Shown here piece by piece: positions 49,260-59,144 of a stretch of 64,000 nt of DNA. The position numbers were made by a program, and so were the translations under genes. How positions within the stretch are numbered: the first letter of the stretch is position 1; each line of letters opens with the position of its first letter. This stretch comes from Trichormus_B sp936914905 (lineage in GTDB: Bacteria > Cyanobacteriota > Cyanobacteriia > Cyanobacteriales > Nostocaceae): the NCBI RefSeq assembly GCF_039871975.1, contig NZ_JBDPLL010000001.1; one strand, given 5' to 3'. Below the pieces are notes generated by a model. It saw only the letters and a program-made list of their open reading frames with translations. It was not told the DNA's origin and did no database searches.

Positions 49260-50930
49260 AGCCTATTAATATCGCTGTACCTATGCAATATAAATAAGCA
49301 AGAATACAATAGTTCTGGTAATGCAACCTCAATAGCAACTGAAGCATCTTTAAAGAGCATGATAGAGTCCCGATTGTTTCCTAATTTCAAACTGTCTTCA
49401 GAGTTCTTAGCTTTAACTAAATTTTTTAGGCAGTCAACAACTAAAATATCAAACTTCTGTGGAGAGATTTACTGTGGAGAAAGATGAAGTTCTTTTAGGT
49501 AGTTTTTAATAGTCTTATTGGCATCCAGGTGATAATCTACCAGTTTATCAAAACTACCAAGTTCTTCTTCCTTACACAAATAAAGATAATTAGAAAAAGC
49601 AACGAGGAAAAGGGAAGTATTTAGTATAAGTGAATGTACTAGCAAGTGACCTCTCATTTCTGTGGCACGTAGTTGAGCATATTTTTAGGTGAAAATATCT
49701 TCTTAACCTCTGACTATTAGCTTAATTTTATCGTCAGCATCAAAAATGGATATATCGGCGCGATCCCTTAATCTAGCACCTTTGATTTCCTATTCTACCC
49801 TGCGTATCATTTTATCAAGGTAAGAGCAGCTGACATTAACCTGTTTACATCCTGGGGAATACCAAACAGTAGTGATAGCTGTAGGTAAATCTTTTACAAT
49901 ACATTTTTATATTTGAATTTCACAAATATCTTTTAGTATTACACTGCTGGGTTCTACTCTTGTAGTCATAGTTATTCTTCTAACTTAAATTTATTAGCCA
50001 ACCACTTAGTTAACCTATCTCTTGCATCTTCTGTTAAGTCTTATCTATCTTTGGGGTTAAATACAGCTCAAGAGCAAGTATTCAAGCTTGTTTCAGCTTC
50101 AAGTATAAGTAATCAGTGATATCCAACGGTCGTGGATAGCCCCTCTCAAAACGTTGCATATGTTATAATTTATGAGCTAAACAGGCTAGTATCTAGTATA
50201 TAGATTCGGGAGTTTGCAATAGATTTATTAGAGCTAGAGTTATTAGAGCTAGAGTTATTAGGGCTAGAGTTATTAGAATTATTACCAGAATTAGGTATAT
50301 GCTCCTAAATCGAAAATATTTTTATCTTCTACAAAACTTGTTCCGGAACTATTTACCTTTGCTCCATCCGTAATAAGGATTCGATTCTCATCCTCCCATA
50401 AGACTTGCCAAGCTTCAATACAATATTCCACTTATCTATTCTATCGCCTAACCCATTATGATCTCTGTATCCTAAGAAAAGGGACATATAAGATGAAACT
50501 CCCGCTGGATAAACAAGCAGAAACTTTAATTATTTTTCAACTACATGATGTCTGGAAGATAACTCATAACTATCTTAACTAATAAGGAGTTGAGACTTAT
50601 TGGCTATCTTATATATTTTATCAAATATCTGTCCCTAGACTCTGCACGTAAATAAGCTCAATATTGCTACCGAACTCCAATTTATCTAAGGATTCTATTA
50701 AGAAGACAAAATTATTATACACCGTCACATAGTTGTATATTTTCGTAAAATAACCTTGACTGGTGACAATAACAAGTCGCTCCTTGCTCTTGGAGAGAAT
50801 ATTGAAATAATTCTCTAATTTTTAGATAGAGACCAGTACCTCTATGAGTGAAAAGACTTCCACCAATGTCAGCATATTGAGTAACTGCTTCACCACTGTA
50901 ATAAGTAATTTGATGCTAAGTTTTACTTAT
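49260..50930 (-). pseudogene. Unrecognised decayed gene(s)
   Basis: Several minus-strand pieces read like protein but are broken. One set is MTTRVEPSSVILKDICEIQI (from about 49970), AITTVWYSPGCKQVNVSCSY, EIKGARLRDRADISIFDADD, LVDYHLDANKTIKNYLKELH. Further upstream come SKERLVIVTSQGYFTKIYNY and YADIGGSLFTHRGTGLYL (50690-50910). A 15-bp tandem repeat at 50225-50278 encodes an Asn/Ser-rich linker on this strand. I cannot identify the family. Confidence 0.4.
50225..50278. repeat. 15-bp tandem repeat, 3.6 units
   Basis: Units TTATTAGAGCTAGAG at 50225, 50240 and 50255 (third with one change), then a partial fourth. In frame it reads LLELE on the plus strand or an Asn/Ser-rich linker on the minus strand. 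Confidence 0.85.
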
Positions 50931-50948
50931 GTAATTGACCTGCTGATT

Positions 50949-51362
50949 TTAAAATTTAGTTTTAATTACTGGCTGTGAAGTTTGTAACTTTTGAGGTAAA
51001 CTCCAATCTGGACGTAGTTTAGCTGCTTGACGTAAATAAATGTGGTGAATAGGTGCTGAAATTGGTAAATTGGCGTGAATTAAAAAGCGGATGCAACGCT
51101 GTAGACTACCTTCAACATGCATTTGCTGGACATCCAACATAGCTACACTGTCCCATAAAGGACGACTGCGAGCGATCGCGGCGGGAAAAATAGCGTCTAT
51201 GTCCTGTGTGACGGAAAAAGTCACACTAATCATATCTTCAGGTTGAATGTTATTTCTCTTTTCAAGTTCATTGAGTAATTCTGTTACTGCGTCTCGAACT
51301 GCCTCTACACTATTTTCTGCAACAGTTGTTGCACCACGAATCGCCCGCATTTGCCATTCCAC
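50949..51362 (-). CDS. aroH: Chorismate mutase, AroH class
   Basis: Monofunctional AroH-type chorismate mutase (trimeric, cytoplasmic) converting chorismate to prephenate for Phe and Tyr synthesis. The 137-residue protein shows MRAIRGATTVAENSVEAVRD at the N-terminus (Arg of the active site in RGATT), VTFSVTQDIDAIFPA, LDVQQMHVEG (conserved in the AroH active site) and CIRFLIHAN. The start is the ATG at 51362; a Met four codons later is possible. It lies 110 bp after sppA on the same strand, a common cyanobacterial pairing. Confidence 0.92.
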   Translation of the reverse strand: MEWQMRAIRGATTVAENSVEAVRDAVTELLNELEKRNNIQPEDMISVTFSVTQDIDAIFPAAIARSRPLWDSVAMLDVQQMHVEGSLQRCIRFLIHANLPISAPIHHIYLRQAAKLRPDWSLPQKLQTSQPVIKTKF

Positions 51363-51364
51363 TT

Positions 51365-51472
51365 CAAAAATCCTCCTTAATTAGTGACTGGTCATTAGTC
51401 ATTAGTGATCAGTCAGTCAGTTGTCAATTTTTAGTTTTTATCACTGACCATTGACCACTGACTACTGACTCT
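51365..51472. repeat. Short degenerate tandem repeat between sppA and aroH
   Basis: Overlapping variants of GTCATTAGT, GATCAGTCA and CACTGACTACTGACT fill the sppA-aroH spacer, typical of short tandem repeats in Nostocales spacers. Confidence 0.6.
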
Positions 51473-52294
51473 CTAGGGTCTATATAACCACAAGGGTAAA
51501 CCACTTGTAGAGACTTCAAATTGAAGCCAATTAATTCCAGCCCTGATTCCTGATTTTGTCTGACGACTACCAGTTAAAACTCGGCTCAACAATGGTTTAC
51601 GTTCTTCTAGCGTATAACAAGGAGTTTTTTCTGGATCAAGTCCGACTAATTCCGCTGTCCAACGACGTGCATCTTCTTCTGTTCCCAGACGATCTACAAC
51701 TCCCAATTCTATGGCTTGTTCTCCAGTGAAAATCCGTCCGTCAGCAAAGCTTTTCACAGTTTCTACAGCTAGAGAACGTGCTTCAGCGATAGTTTGTACA
51801 AACTGCTGATAGCTGACATCAATTAATTGTTGCAGGATATTCTCTTCTGCTTCTGTTAGTTCTCTGTCAAAAGACAAAATATCTTTGTAAGGCCCAGACT
51901 TAATCACTTTAAAGGATACACCAACTTTTTCCAGGAGGCGTTCCAAGTTATTACCACGCAAAATTACGCCTATGCTACCTGTAATTGTGCCTGGGTTGGA
52001 CATAATATGTTTTGCTCCCATACCTATGTAAAGACCTCCTGAAGCCGATATATTGCCAAAACTAGCAACTATTTTAGTTTTGTTACCTAATCGCTTCAGG
52101 GCGTTGTAGATTTCTTGAGAATCTCCCACTGTACCACCAGGACTATCAATACGTAGCAGTAAAGCAGGAAATTTCTTTTGTTCTATAGTTTTTAGGGCTT
52201 CTAACACTCGCGTACGCGTAGCGCCTGCGATCGCACCAGTAATTTCAATACGGGCAATTTGTTTACGAAACTTGGGTTTAAAGGGCCAAACCAT
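51473..52294 (-). CDS. sppA: Signal peptide peptidase SppA (S49 family)
   Basis: Short-type SppA serine protease (about 273 residues) that degrades cleaved signal peptides at the membrane. The S49 fold is marked by LLLRIDSPGGTVGDSQEIYN, the catalytic Ser in NISASGGLYIGMGA, NPGTITGSIGVI, and the catalytic Lys in IKSGPYKDILSF. FADGRIFTGEQAIELGVVD follows. The N-terminal basic stretch KPKFRKQIARIEI replaces a long anchor. A GTG at 52309 adds five codons; the ATG at 52294 is preferred. It is probably cotranscribed with aroH. Confidence 0.9.
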   Translation of the reverse strand: MVWPFKPKFRKQIARIEITGAIAGATRTRVLEALKTIEQKKFPALLLRIDSPGGTVGDSQEIYNALKRLGNKTKIVASFGNISASGGLYIGMGAKHIMSNPGTITGSIGVILRGNNLERLLEKVGVSFKVIKSGPYKDILSFDRELTEAEENILQQLIDVSYQQFVQTIAEARSLAVETVKSFADGRIFTGEQAIELGVVDRLGTEEDARRWTAELVGLDPEKTPCYTLEERKPLLSRVLTGSRQTKSGIRAGINWLQFEVSTSGLPLWLYRP

Positions 52295-52779
52295 GAGTAG
52301 TCTAATCACTTAATTAATAAATTAAATATAAAATGCCTAACGCTGAGATGACCTCGTTAAATCTATTAAGAAAAGTGCTTAACCTTAATATTCTTGAAAA
52401 TCTTAAGGAAAATTTTAGATTCCGTCTATAGTTTGATTTGCTATATTCCTTGATTAAGGACTTTTAATTTTAAATTCTCATATTGCCCCAGACTAGGATT
52501 AAACTAATTTAATTGCAGGCAAGCAAAATTCAACCACTACAAGATGGGAACGTGATACTAGTAAATAATAATAAATTTTAGTAGAGAGCGTAGTCTTTAG
52601 TCGCTAGTTACTCATGAGTAATTTTTTTTAGTGCATAGAATCTTAGCCACAGTTTAAGTCTGAATCTGAGTTAGAAACAGCAACACAGTTTATACAGCAA
52701 CACACTTTATTTTGAGGTAAATTAATTGATCCTGCACCTAAGATAAGAATAAGTAGGGCTAATATGTAGTAATGTGTAA
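52295..52779. other. Intergenic, no gene recognised
   Basis: AT-rich spacer with a direct duplication at 52672-52710 (CAACACAGTTTATACAGCAACACACTTTAT-like, shown here as two CAACACA-containing units). No frame supported. Confidence 0.35.
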
Positions 52780-53160
52780 TTACGAATCACTACGGAGGAT
52801 TTGATATCGGTAGTAAGCATAAATATCAAATAAACCGCCTACAAAACCACAAGTCAAACTAATCACAAATAACCCATTCATGGGACTGCCAGTCCCAAAG
52901 GTGGCAAGGAAATACAAGATCTTAGTAGGAAGATCCTCAGTTAAGGCTTGTAAGACTGGAACGTAAAGGGAAAGGCACAAAAATACGAGGGTACCTCCCA
53001 CGAAGAATATAGGGGCGATAAAACTGAAAATAGTAGTAAGTAGGAGTGATCGGAGAAAATTAGTAAATATGCTCATTAACAGGCAAGCTCCGAAAAGTAA
53101 GGTAGACAATAACAGAACATTTACACGTCGATCTCTACAATAATACTGGCGATCACTCAT
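52780..53160 (-). CDS. Hypothetical membrane protein
   Basis: Protein of 126 residues with four predicted membrane helices (about 15-35, 40-68, 75-90 and 96-118) and a short basic N-terminus (MSDRQYYCRDRRVN). Not recognised beyond that. The start is taken at the ATG 53160; an upstream ATG six codons earlier is possible. It stands alone on the minus strand, divergent from the mlaE-type gene. Confidence 0.55.
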   Translation of the reverse strand: MSDRQYYCRDRRVNVLLLSTLLFGACLLMSIFTNFLRSLLLTTIFSFIAPIFFVGGTLVFLCLSLYVPVLQALTEDLPTKILYFLATFGTGSPMNGLFVISLTCGFVGGLFDIYAYYRYQILRSDS

Positions 53161-53476
53161 AAACGGTGAATATGTCAAAAATCTTAAGTTTCCATTAAAA
53201 GCAACGGTTCATATTTCCCACAAATTCTGGGTCAACTTCAACCACTTCTAAACCGCGAAAACCCTGATAAATTAGGGTTATACTTAAAAAGTATGAAATC
53301 AAATGCGATTCAGTGAGCTTAAAAACAGGCTTAATTGTCTGAGAGGGCTTTTGAGTTAATTTAACCCGAACTCAAAAAGCGATAGAAATTAGAAAATGAA
53401 GAAAGCTGATGATATATGACAAATTACCAATGACTTTCGCTATTCTTAAAGCAGTTACCGAGTTCACTAAAGAATA

Positions 53477-54274
53477 TTGAGCCAGACTATATCTAAATCC
53501 AGTTTAGGTGCGTGGAGTCAGCGATTGCTAGCAGCAATTTTTTTAGGTGGACAAGTAATAGTTCACCTAATGAAAGGTAAAATCCATCGACGTAATACCT
53601 TAGAACAATTAGCCGCAGTAGGGCCAGACTCCCTGTTTATAGCCCTATTGACAGCCGTTTTTGTCGGAGCAGTATTTACCATTCAGGTAGCGCGGGAGTT
53701 TATCAACTTTGGTGCAGGAAACCTAGTGGGTGGCGTACTGGCAGTAGCATTGACCAGAGAACTCACACCTGTGTTGACAGCAGTAATTTTAGCAGGACGG
53801 GTCGGGTCTGCCTTTGCCGCAGAAATTGGTACAATGCGAGTTACAGAGCAAATAGATGCTCTATTAATTTTAAAGGCTGATCCAATTGATTACCTAGTTA
53901 TTCCCCGGATCATCGCTTGTTTGTTGATGCTGCCTATATTAACTCTTCTGTCTTTACTAACCGGGATGTTTGGGGGATTGATAATTGCTACCCACACTTA
54001 CAACCTATCAGACACAGTCTTCTTAGACTCAGCCCGTAACTTTCTCGACATAAGGGATATTTGTAGCGCCATGATCAAGGCAGGGTGCTTTGGCGTTTTA
54101 ATCGCTATTATTGGCTGTAGTTGGGGTTTAACAACTACAGGAGGAGCAAAAGGTGTAGGACAATCAACGACAACGGCTGTTGTTACAGCCTTACTAATAA
54201 TCTTTATCAGCAACTTTTTCCTTTCTTGGTTAATGTTTCAGGAAACCAGTGGTCGATTAACTCCAACGCTGTAA
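53477..54274 (+). CDS. mlaE: MlaE-family lipid ABC transporter permease
   Basis: Permease of the MlaE/TGD1 family, 265 residues, which moves phospholipids between membranes together with an MlaF ATPase and an MCE protein. Family motifs are VGPDSLFIALLTAVFVGAVF, EFINFGAGNLVGGVLAVALT, RELTPVLTAVILAGRVGSAF with AAEIGTMRVTEQIDAL, and SWGLTTTGGAKGVGQSTTTA. Five or six membrane helices are visible. No ATG is in frame before residue 32, so the TTG at 53477 is taken as the start. It heads a same-strand cluster with DUF3119, DUF3086 and plsY genes, consistent with a membrane-lipid theme. Confidence 0.88.
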   Translation: MSQTISKSSLGAWSQRLLAAIFLGGQVIVHLMKGKIHRRNTLEQLAAVGPDSLFIALLTAVFVGAVFTIQVAREFINFGAGNLVGGVLAVALTRELTPVLTAVILAGRVGSAFAAEIGTMRVTEQIDALLILKADPIDYLVIPRIIACLLMLPILTLLSLLTGMFGGLIIATHTYNLSDTVFLDSARNFLDIRDICSAMIKAGCFGVLIAIIGCSWGLTTTGGAKGVGQSTTTAVVTALLIIFISNFFLSWLMFQETSGRLTPTL

Positions 54275-54323
54275 AGGAAAGAGGATGTAGGGGAAAGAAA
54301 ATTAAAAATTGATATACTCTGCC

Positions 54324-54366
54324 TCATGCCCCATACCAAATGCCCCATGCCAAATGCCCCATGCCC
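54324..54366. repeat. Short tandem repeat CCCCATGCCAAATG type
   Basis: Degenerate copies of ATGCCCCATRCCAA before the DUF3119 gene; a spacer repeat typical of Nostocales. Confidence 0.7.
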
Positions 54367-54390
54367 AGTACTTTTTTACCAAACACCATT

Positions 54391-54777
54391 ATGAAGAATT
54401 CATTGACCCCTAACACCACTTCAAGAGTAGAACTCAAGTCGAGTTACAATATCCCTGTAGTCTTGGTACTTGCTTCAATTCCACTTCTATTAGTACAAGC
54501 ATGGGTAGGAGGAGTTTTCGGACTGCTGGGATTATTTTTGATGTTGCAAGCTGTAACACTGCGATTCCAATTTACAGCTACTGACTTTGAACTTTATAGG
54601 GGCGAAAAACTAATTCGGTGTTTTCCTTACCAGGAATGGCAAAACTGGCAAGTTTTCTGGAATAGAGTTCCCATAGTGTTTTATTTTAAAGAAATCAACA
54701 GCATTCACTTTTTACCAATTTTATTTGACCCTAACACCTTAAAATCTTGCTTGGAAGAGCGTTGTCCACGTGTTTAG
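54391..54777 (+). CDS. DUF3119 family membrane protein
   Basis: Protein of 128 residues with two adjacent membrane helices (IPVVLVLASIPLLLVQAW and GGVFGLLGLFLMLQA). A PH-like soluble domain follows, starting at FTATDFELYRGEKLIRCFPY and containing WQVFWNRVPIVFYFKEINSI and HFLPILFDP. This matches the cyanobacterial/plastid DUF3119 family. The ATG at 54391 is chosen over an upstream frame running through the tandem repeat. It lies between the MlaE-type permease and the DUF3086 gene; a helper role in lipid transport is inference. Confidence 0.75.
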   Translation: MKNSLTPNTTSRVELKSSYNIPVVLVLASIPLLLVQAWVGGVFGLLGLFLMLQAVTLRFQFTATDFELYRGEKLIRCFPYQEWQNWQVFWNRVPIVFYFKEINSIHFLPILFDPNTLKSCLEERCPRV

Positions 54778-54925
54778 TTAGTACGCAGCGGAAAAAGGCA
54801 AAAGTAAAGATAAATACTTATTTTCCCCTACAGGCTACAGCCGACAGCCTAACTCCCCTATCCTTACCTTCGATCTATTAGCATTTATGATCTATTAGCA
54901 TTATTTAGGAATAACAGTATTTTTT

Positions 54926-56179
54926 ATGACCCTAGAGGAATCTCAAACTCCAAAACCCATTGATGAATGCTGGGAAGAAACACCAGAACAAGGTTCTACA
55001 AGTCTATCTACTGATTCAGAACCAAAACCAGAAGCACCAACACCATGTGATAATCTTCTAGAAGATACTGTTATTGAGTCAGCTATCATAATTACAGAAC
55101 CGCAAGAACAGGAAATAGTATTAGCACAAGAGTCTAGTGAACTAGAAACTGGGGTGCTGGAGTCAGAATCAGAACTTAATTCACTATATGTAGAGGCAGC
55201 GCAACGAGTAACTGAGTTGCAAGTAACTGAAGCAGCTTTGAAAATAGAAATATCCCAGCTAAAAATTAGCTACAAAACCCTTCAGCGACAAGTGAGTGAA
55301 ATGCAAACTGCACTCTCAAAAATGCTGGAAGAGTCCCTAGCACTTTTAGAACAACGGAAGCAAACCCTGCAAATTTCTGTAGAACAACTGGAACGAAGAC
55401 AAGAACGCATTAGGAATGAAATGCGAACTACTTTTGCGGGAACATCTCAAGATTTGGCAATTCGGGTACAGGGTTTTAAAGACTATCTCACAGGTAGCTT
55501 ACAAGATTTAGCCACAGCAGCAGAGCAATTGGAACTTGTACCAGCGACTGTCAAGGAAAGAGAAAAACCAGCAGTCAAAGAAGCTAAACTTGTTGAACAA
55601 CAGTCTGCAACCCTGCAATTAGCCCAACAACAGTTTCAAGATACGACAAAACAAATTCGCCGTTTAATTGATCAATATCGCAACCAGCCTGATTATTATG
55701 GACCTGCATGGCAATTACGCCGTACCTTTGAACCTATTCATGCAGAAAGAGTCTCTAATTGGTTTTTTAGCTTGGGGGGACGGGGTGCTTTACGGACAAT
55801 GGGTAGCAGGTTGCAGAATATTTTGATTGCTTCGGCGACAATTTCGATCTTAAATGAACTGTATGGAGATCCTGTGCGAACCCTAATTTTAGCTAATAGC
55901 CCAGAACGTTTGGGTGAATGGCGACGCGGTTTACAAGATTGTTTGGGAATTGACCGCGCAGACTTTGGACCAGACAGAGGGGTAGTTTTATTTGAATCAG
56001 CAATAGCTTTAGGACAAAAAGCAGACAAACTAGTTAAAGCTAATCAAATACCTTTAATTATTATTGATGATTCGGAAGAGCAAGTTAGTTTAGGATTACT
56101 ACAATTTCCCCTGTGGTTAGCTTTCGCCCCAGATCCCAAAATAATGATGCGAAACAGAGATTTTGATAATGAATTTTAA
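54926..56179 (+). CDS. DUF3086 family protein
   Basis: Protein of 417 residues. The first ~90 are acidic and low-complexity (many Glu/Pro/Thr). A strong coiled coil spans about 90-170 (LQVTEAALKIEISQLKISYK, LEQRKQTLQISVEQLERRQE) and extends to about 250. The C-terminal DUF3086 domain follows: RTFEPIHAERVSNWFFSLGG, GALRTMGSRLQNILIASATI, EWRRGLQDCLGIDRADFGPD and LLQFPLWLAFAPDP. No signal peptide. Function unknown; the cyanobacteria-specific family and the lipid-gene neighbours suggest an envelope role. Confidence 0.8.
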   Translation: MTLEESQTPKPIDECWEETPEQGSTSLSTDSEPKPEAPTPCDNLLEDTVIESAIIITEPQEQEIVLAQESSELETGVLESESELNSLYVEAAQRVTELQVTEAALKIEISQLKISYKTLQRQVSEMQTALSKMLEESLALLEQRKQTLQISVEQLERRQERIRNEMRTTFAGTSQDLAIRVQGFKDYLTGSLQDLATAAEQLELVPATVKEREKPAVKEAKLVEQQSATLQLAQQQFQDTTKQIRRLIDQYRNQPDYYGPAWQLRRTFEPIHAERVSNWFFSLGGRGALRTMGSRLQNILIASATISILNELYGDPVRTLILANSPERLGEWRRGLQDCLGIDRADFGPDRGVVLFESAIALGQKADKLVKANQIPLIIIDDSEEQVSLGLLQFPLWLAFAPDPKIMMRNRDFDNEF

Positions 56180-56235
56180 TTAATCATAGGGTATTGGGCA
56201 TTGGGTTGAGTTGTTAAACTTTAAACTTTGTTTGA

Positions 56236-56922
56236 ATGTTTATGGCTATTTTATTAACTTTATGTGTGGTTGTTGTTTTATTAGCTTACCTATTGGGCTC
56301 TGTTCCTACTGGGTATATTGCTGGAAAGCTGTTAAAGGGTATTGATATTCGCGAAATTGGTTCTGGTTCTACTGGTGCAACAAATGTACTGAGAACTTTA
56401 GGTAAAGTTCCTGGGACCTTTGTATTATTGATAGATTGCTTAAAGGGAGCTTTAGCAATAACTTCTGTTTATTTTTTATTCAATTTCTACTGGGGGCGAA
56501 ATCTGATTACCACAACAGTAGATGTACAATTATGGCAACCTTGGTTAGTTAGTTTAGTTGGGTTAGCCGCCATATTGGGACACAGCAAATCTATTTTTTT
56601 AGGTTTTACTGGTGGTAAATCTGTTGCCACTAGTTTAGGTATTTTGTTAGCCATAAATTGGCAAGTTGGTTTAGCAACGTTGGGAATATTTGCTATTGTA
56701 TTTACAATATCCAAAATTGTTTCTTTAAGTTCTATTTCTGGTGCTGTTGCTGTTTCTATTTTTATGGTAGTTTTCCACCAACCATTAGCATATATTATGT
56801 TTAGTATTGCTGGTGGTTTATATGTTATTATTCGCCATTGTAGTAATATTGAGCGTATTTTAGCTCGTACTGAACCCAAAGTTGGGCAGAAAGTAGGCAA
56901 TGAACCAAAACAAACTACATAG
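56236..56922 (+). CDS. plsY: Glycerol-3-phosphate acyltransferase PlsY
   Basis: Integral membrane acyltransferase that moves the acyl group of acyl-phosphate to glycerol-3-phosphate, the first step of phospholipid and glycolipid synthesis. The 228-residue protein has the three PlsY motifs. Motif 1 is GSVPTGYIAGKLLKGIDIRE followed by GSGSTGATNVLRTLG, motif 2 is HSKSIFLGFTGGKSVATSLG, and motif 3 is near its C-terminal helices (LAYIMFSIAGGLYVIIRHCS, NIERIL). About six membrane helices. An ATG two codons later (56242) is also possible. Last gene of the mlaE-DUF3119-DUF3086-plsY run. Confidence 0.93.
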   Translation: MFMAILLTLCVVVVLLAYLLGSVPTGYIAGKLLKGIDIREIGSGSTGATNVLRTLGKVPGTFVLLIDCLKGALAITSVYFLFNFYWGRNLITTTVDVQLWQPWLVSLVGLAAILGHSKSIFLGFTGGKSVATSLGILLAINWQVGLATLGIFAIVFTISKIVSLSSISGAVAVSIFMVVFHQPLAYIMFSIAGGLYVIIRHCSNIERILARTEPKVGQKVGNEPKQTT

Positions 56923-57344
56923 GTTATAACAATCCGAAAATTCAAAATTAGAAGTGCATGGTCGTAAGTAAGCATTTAGCTTCCTCAGGCTATCACTAAG
57001 AATACCTATTTGATAAATAGGGCTTGTTGTTCGTGACTATTAGGAGTCAGAAATCAGAAGGAAGAAGAGGAGTATTGAGAATAATCTAGAATCGGAAAGA
57101 GCATTTAACTTTTCATGGTATCAAAGCTTATTTCCTGCATCTTATCGACCTTAAAGAAGTCTTAAACTATTGAATATTGACATTTAATGTTTATTTCAGT
57201 AAGCCTTAATTAACCAACTTTTCAAATATTCTGACGCCTAATTCCTGAAATCTTATACAGGATCTAATTTTCAGTTTATAATCTTCGAGCTGTCAACTTC
57301 TTGTTTGTAACTAGTACTTCCTAGTGATAAAATATTATTTTTGA
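56923..57344. other. Convergent intergenic region, no gene
   Basis: No coding frame or clear terminator recognised between plsY and the ureohydrolase gene. Confidence 0.4.
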
Positions 57345-58385
57345 TTATTGTTGATGAGATAAATCTAATAAGTTAGCTAACTTATAAACTATTCTCGCTC
57401 CTACATTACCGTCCCATTCAGCGTCCCCAACTTCACAAATATCAAAACCGATAATTTTCCTACCGCTATTAACTAATTCTCTAAACAAACAGTAAGTCTC
57501 CTCTAATTCTAATCCACCAGGAACTGGAGTACCAGTATTTGGGCAGAGTTTAGGATCTAATCCATCCACATCAAAACTAATATAAACATTCTCAGGTAAA
57601 TGATTGATAATTTCCTGACATATATCAATCCAATTCATACCGGAATATAATTTTTGTTTAATGGCCTGATCATAATAAGCTGTAATCCGACCATTAGAAT
57701 CCTGAATTATATCTACTTCATCCTGACAAATATCTCTGATAGCCACTTGTACTAGGTTAGAAATTTGTGGAATTTTTATGGCGTTGAACATTATAGATGC
57801 ATGAGAAAATTCAAATCCCCCATAAGCATCTCGTAAATCAGCGTGTGCATCTATGTGGAGAATGCCATAGTTTTCATATTTGGTAGCTAATGCTTGAAAA
57901 TAACCCAAAGGTAAACTGTGATCACCTCCAATTACAGCTACTTTTTTACCCTGATTCATCGCGGCTTCACACTTGGTAAATAGCCATTTATTTATCTGTT
58001 CACCAGCTTGATTAATTGCTGTAAGTACAGGAGTTAAATCTGGTGTTTCTGTTAGTGCTTTACCTTCGGCCTGTCGTTGGATAATTTTGGCTGCCTCTTC
58101 ACGATAGTAATTATTTTTTCCCAAAATATCCTTAGAAATTTCTTCGAGAAAAATTCCCTGTTTCCAACCCTCAGGATGATCAAAATCAAATAAATCTATT
58201 TGATAGGAAGCATCTAAAATCCGTTGTGGTCCGTTTGCAGTTCCTGCACCGTAGGAAACAGTAACTTCCCACGGTATAGCAAAAATAATCAAGTTTGCTG
58301 AGTTGTAATCATCAGGTAAACCCAGGATATTACCATTGATTTCAGCTATACCACTAGGGTTGTAGTCTTGGTTGTAATTATTCAT
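57345..58385 (-). CDS. speB: Agmatinase/ureohydrolase-family enzyme
   Basis: Manganese-dependent ureohydrolase of 346 residues. The metal-binding motifs are GGDHSLPLGY, HIDAHADLRDAY and SFDVDGLDPKLCPNTG, and TPVPGGLELEETY follows. In heterocystous cyanobacteria the protein of this size is agmatinase, acting after arginine decarboxylase in arginine breakdown (putrescine plus urea), important for using cyanophycin-derived arginine. Some cyanobacterial relatives hydrolyse guanidine instead, so the substrate should be treated as likely rather than proven. The start is the ATG at 58385. A terminator-like hairpin ends just upstream at 58482, closing the RNA array that shares its strand. Confidence 0.82.
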   Translation of the reverse strand: MNNYNQDYNPSGIAEINGNILGLPDDYNSANLIIFAIPWEVTVSYGAGTANGPQRILDASYQIDLFDFDHPEGWKQGIFLEEISKDILGKNNYYREEAAKIIQRQAEGKALTETPDLTPVLTAINQAGEQINKWLFTKCEAAMNQGKKVAVIGGDHSLPLGYFQALATKYENYGILHIDAHADLRDAYGGFEFSHASIMFNAIKIPQISNLVQVAIRDICQDEVDIIQDSNGRITAYYDQAIKQKLYSGMNWIDICQEIINHLPENVYISFDVDGLDPKLCPNTGTPVPGGLELEETYCLFRELVNSGRKIIGFDICEVGDAEWDGNVGARIVYKLANLLDLSHQQ

Positions 58386-58475
58386 CGCTTAGATTTCGGA
58401 TCTATATCGGCAGAAAAAATTTGCTTTGTCTTTATCTTCATAATTGTAGCATTATAAACCAGTGAAATACATTTT

Positions 58476-58504
58476 AAAAAAAGGTTTGGCAGTAAGCCAA
58501 ACCT
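58476..58504 (-). terminator. Array terminator 1
   Basis: Stem of 9 bp (58482-58490 with 58496-58504, AGGTTTGGC/GCCAAACCT), 5-nt loop, minus-strand T tract at 58476-58481. Confidence 0.75.
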
Positions 58505-58689
58505 CTATAATTGCTGTGCTTAACAACGTACTAAATTAATTTACTTCTAGTATGCTTACAGAGCATCTTCCTAAAGGATATATCCAAATGTCCTAAAAAC
58601 TGATACAGTATTACCTGGTTAAAAGTTTCAATCAAGTGAGTCAAGTCTGAAATTCTTGTATAAATCTAATTAAGTAAATATCTTAAGCA

Positions 58690-58718
58690 TAAAAAAGGCT
58701 TGGACTAGATCCAAGCCT
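58690..58718 (-). terminator. Array terminator 2
   Basis: Stem of 9 bp (58696-58704 with 58710-58718, AGGCTTGGA/TCCAAGCCT), 5-nt loop, minus-strand T tract of six at 58691-58696. Confidence 0.8.
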
Positions 58719-58914
58719 AGGTATATACCAGGTGTTTACCATATATAGTTAATTTAACCCCTACTTAATTGATGTTCATCTTCCTATAAGATGTGTACAA
58801 ATTTTTTAAAAGCTGCTAATGATTTGCATTTTTATTTATAAAGATATAGTTCAAGAAATTGATAAATATACTCTATGAACTTGTAACAAGCATTTTCACT
58901 AGTGAATTAGGCAA

Positions 58915-58942
58915 TAAAAAATACCCTGAACTGAGTCCAGGG
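58915..58942 (-). terminator. Array terminator 3
   Basis: Stem CCCTG/CAGGG (58924-58928 with 58938-58942), extendable with a G-U pair on the minus strand, followed there by TATTTTTTATT. Confidence 0.65.
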
Positions 58943-59144
58943 CAAAAAGTATTTTCAGGTATTAATAAATAGAACATTACACCTGATAAAAAGATATTTC
59001 TACTATCTATGGCATGATATTAAAATCACTTTATTGGTTTATGTTCCAAGTATTATTTACATGATAATGTAAGATTAATTTGATGATAATAGTAAATCTT
59101 CGAGATAATAGATTTATGTTTCTAGTAAGTTTGATTTTAGAAAC

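Noticed and set aside
50225..50278. Regular repeats as a CRISPR array
   Set aside because: The 15-bp units are directly adjacent with no spacers, and no cas genes are present.
56487..56975. 162-codon minus-strand frame opposite plsY
   Set aside because: Shadow of plsY, which has all family motifs.
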